Assembly (NCBI GenBank): GCA_046760105.1
Contig: JBHIDJ010000033.1
Span: 1 to 26,375, forward strand
Source of the DNA: JBHIDJ01 sp046760105
GTDB lineage: Bacteria > Pseudomonadota > Gammaproteobacteria > Acidiferrobacterales > SPGG2
Direction: 5' to 3'
Length of the DNA stretch: 26,375 nt
Shown here: piece after piece, positions 24,852 through 26,375 of the stretch
Layout: each line of letters begins with the position of its first letter
Numbering within the stretch: the stretch's first letter is position 1
Translations under genes and position numbers: made by a program
Notes under the pieces: model-generated
What the model was told of the DNA's origin: nothing
The model's input: the letters and a program-made list of their open reading frames with translations, nothing else
Databases searched by the model: none

Positions 24852-25043
24852 ATTGTGTGCCTATATAGTAAGGCTGCATCACGATTGCCGCCGATTATCG
24901 GCACACCCATCGTCTATTTTTTCTGTTGCGCTTTTTATGCCGGGCTTTGTGCTTAAAGTTATCCAAGAATCCGGAGAGCGCTACCTCAGACCGCTTGGTG
25001 GATTTAGATATTTCTATCATGGTTGGTGACAAAAGTGGGAAGT

Positions 25044-25377
25044 ATGGTAGTCAACAAGAAACGTGCTCTTTCGGTCTTCGCATCGCTGGTCGCAACCTTT
25101 CTTTTACTTAGGATTTATCTGCACCTCTCATCCCATACAACTTCCAGGTTGACCCGTATAACCCCACCATTTGTTCACGGCTCTGACCTTGGTTACGTTC
25201 GGGGAGCTTCTACTGCGATTTTTGACGGCGGCAGTAAGCTACTCGATCTGGCGACGGTGGGATTCATATCTTCTACCGATTTCTTTCCGGGGCGTTGTTA
25301 TTATGGCCGCACTAGCCTGCGGTTATGATATTGTGTTGGTAGTCTATGGTAAGAGATGCCAGAAGTCTGACATATAA
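25044..25377 (+). pseudogene. Probable frameshifted small membrane protein
   Basis: One frame starts at ATG 25044 with a basic segment and a helix (MVVNKKRALSVFASLVATFL). After about residue 40 it becomes polar and unlike a membrane protein. The frame shifted by one base opens at 25162 and encodes two more hydrophobic helices (around LTLVTFGELLLRFLTAAVSY and GVVIMAALACGYDIVLVVYG) before a stop at 25377. Joined at about 25162-25175 they read as one three-helix protein of about 110 aa, so a single-base frameshift is the simplest explanation. Programmed frameshifting or two unrelated frames are alternatives. Confidence 0.4.
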
Positions 25378-25428
25378 TACCTCTTGTAACGCAAGCGAAC
25401 GCTATTCGTCGCGTCTATGGATGGCTAA

Positions 25429-25893
25429 ATGACTAAAGAGGAGGGCGTGAGCACTCCGGAAAAGCAAGCGGTTCGCGACGCATGGCGCGAGCTCGGTTTT
25501 TACTACCACCTCGATCTAAGGCAGAGATTCTGGCAGCTGGTGGGATCGAGGTCTGGATTGATGAGATTCAGGGATATCCTTGCAGCGTACATAGCGGATC
25601 CAAAGAATGAGCAGTTGTTAGAGTACGAAGTCTACGGACCTGATGAATACCTGAAGATCATGACCGCGGAGCACCCTGGCATTGACGACAAAACTATCGA
25701 CGGCCGGCTGTCTGATCTGAAACACCTTGGTGAGCTAATCGAAGACCGGCTATCACAAGCTGTTCCTGGGTCTACGTTCTCCATCAAGCGTGAGTATGCC
25801 GACGACGCCAAATTCTCAATCATCTTCCAGGTAATGGACGACGACTTCGACCCCGCCTCCGAAGACCCAAGACTTTCCCAGTCGACTATCTAA
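25429..25893 (+). CDS. Hypothetical acidic protein
   Basis: A 154 aa soluble protein without signal or membrane segment. It is mixed helical with an acidic C-terminal third (VMDDDFDPASEDP). Not recognised. Helical segment 12-50 (KQAVRDAWRELGFYYHLDLR) is followed by two more helical stretches and a predicted strand (AKFSIIFQVMD). Two starts are close: ATG 25429 and a GTG seven codons later; I keep the ATG. It is the last gene before the hairpin block. Confidence 0.7.
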   Translation: MTKEEGVSTPEKQAVRDAWRELGFYYHLDLRQRFWQLVGSRSGLMRFRDILAAYIADPKNEQLLEYEVYGPDEYLKIMTAEHPGIDDKTIDGRLSDLKHLGELIEDRLSQAVPGSTFSIKREYADDAKFSIIFQVMDDDFDPASEDPRLSQSTI

Positions 25894-25938
25894 AGGTTAC
25901 GCTTCTTCCGAGCGGGAACCAGGATTGGGAGGAAGTAA

Positions 25939-25963
25939 AGTAAACCTAATGATCCGGTTTACT
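25939..25963. terminator. Hairpin 45 bases after the last gene
   Basis: AGTAAACC (25939-25946) and GGTTTACT (25956-25963) form a perfect 8-bp stem with a 9-base loop; the outer AAGT/ACTT can extend the pairing imperfectly. It may end transcription of the 25429 gene, though no T-run follows. Confidence 0.4.
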
Positions 25964-25974
25964 ACTTGCCTCGT

Positions 25975-26375
25975 AGTCAAGTGGAGGACCGAGGGAAGCC
26001 GAAGCGCAAGCCCAGGCTCGTAATCCGTAAAGCGTTAGTCGTGAGTCGTGGGTGCGACAACTAATGGATTTGCGCCTTTCGCCGAGCCGAGCGCCGAGGG
26101 AGACGAAGGCCGCTCCTGTGCATCCTGCGCTCGCGGCACTTGTGCGTCCTTGCACATCGCGCCGGCGTGGAAGGGGTGAAGCGGATAAAGGCGAAGGTCC
26201 AATGAACCTTCGCCCCGCTGAACGGGCTTGCCACGGATGGCAAGCCCCGGACTTGCAAGCGAGAGCAGGGAAAGCGGAGCGCCGCAAGCCACGCGTTCGC
26301 GCCAGGGACAGGCGACCTACAGGGATGTAGGAAGGTAGAGCAATGCAGGAGCAATTGCCGAGATGTACCTTGCGC
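25975..26375. repeat. Hairpin-rich repeat-like block at right edge
   Basis: No real gene, though several frames stay open on both strands because the block has few stops. Three perfect hairpins: GGCGAAGGT/ACCTTCGCC (26190-26198, 26206-26214), GGGCTTGCC/GGCAAGCCC (26224-26232, 26239-26247) and CCTACA/TGTAGG (26316-26321, 26326-26331). A GCAAT/ATTGC pair follows near 26340-26360. It also holds GTCGTGAGTCGTG (26038-26050). The character differs from the unique sequence to its left, as expected of a dispersed intergenic repeat, and it continues past the window. Confidence 0.5.

Larger units (their letters stand above)
24740..25428. other. Long region with a likely broken membrane gene
   Basis: About 690 bases. 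It holds a hairpin at 24823-24851 with arms GCTCTGAT and ATCAGAGC and a 13-base loop, and a pair of overlapping hydrophobic frames (25044-25377) described separately. The first 280 bases contain no believable gene. Confidence 0.5.

Noticed and set aside
24538..25029. 163-codon frame overlapping the VTT gene end
   Set aside because: Most of it is an alternate frame of the VTT gene, and the rest lacks protein-like features.
26035..26354. Several open frames on both strands in the right-edge block
   Set aside because: They overlap each other on both strands, contain the hairpins, and are low-complexity; they stay open through lack of stops in a structured repeat.

Overview
The window looks like a stretch of chromosome from a gammaproteobacterium of middling base composition. 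The best taxonomic clue is an Escherichia-type DNA polymerase II of normal length (780 aa). The organism assignment is inference from gene families, not a database match. About 28 genes are supported. Most stand alone or in pairs on either strand, separated by unusually long intergenic gaps (about 590, 370, 690 and 480 bases). No rRNA, tRNA, CRISPR array, complete insertion sequence or prophage was seen.

Layout. Bases 261-2603 (minus) encode DNA polymerase II. An empty 590-base gap with nested inverted repeats leads to an exported Sel1-repeat protein (3195-3893). Then come a Rieske oxygenase alpha subunit (minus), two small proteins (a membrane protein and a soluble one), a GFA-family zinc protein, an AT-rich membrane protein, a fluoroacetate-dehalogenase-type hydrolase, and a second exported Sel1 protein followed 7 bases later by an unrecognised gene. 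The arginine gene argC (minus) is divergent from a tight plus-strand run: VOC protein, PhzF-like isomerase, GNAT acetyltransferase. A small PGPGW membrane protein (minus) is divergent from a second GFA protein, which precedes a LanC-like protein of the stand-alone LANCL type. Next are a two-helix membrane protein, a DUF3179 protein (minus), a methyltransferase, a cytidine/blasticidin-type deaminase, an exported TPR protein, a secreted PHA-depolymerase-like esterase, an overlapping 37-codon lipoprotein ORF that is easy to miss, and an SDR oxidoreductase. The right end has a hypothetical protein, several small membrane or lipoproteins, a CPBP intramembrane protease, a TVP38/VTT membrane protein, a probable frameshifted membrane gene, a last hypothetical protein, and a hairpin-rich repeat-like block that runs off the window.

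How the genes may work together. Between about 6.2 and 14.6 kb there is an excess of families that handle small reactive molecules: two GFA proteins, a haloacid dehalogenase, VOC, PhzF, GNAT and LANCL-type LanC. This suggests a detoxification or damage-repair neighbourhood, but they are not one operon and the link is inference. The most checkable new points are the 37-codon lipoprotein ORF at 20145-20258, the 20-bp-spaced operator-like repeats in front of the LanC-like gene, the hairpin block at the right edge, the tandem 15-bp duplication before the second Sel1 gene, and the unrecognised proteins at 8728-9189 and 21284-22030. I did not find a clear, complete new defence or biosynthetic system.
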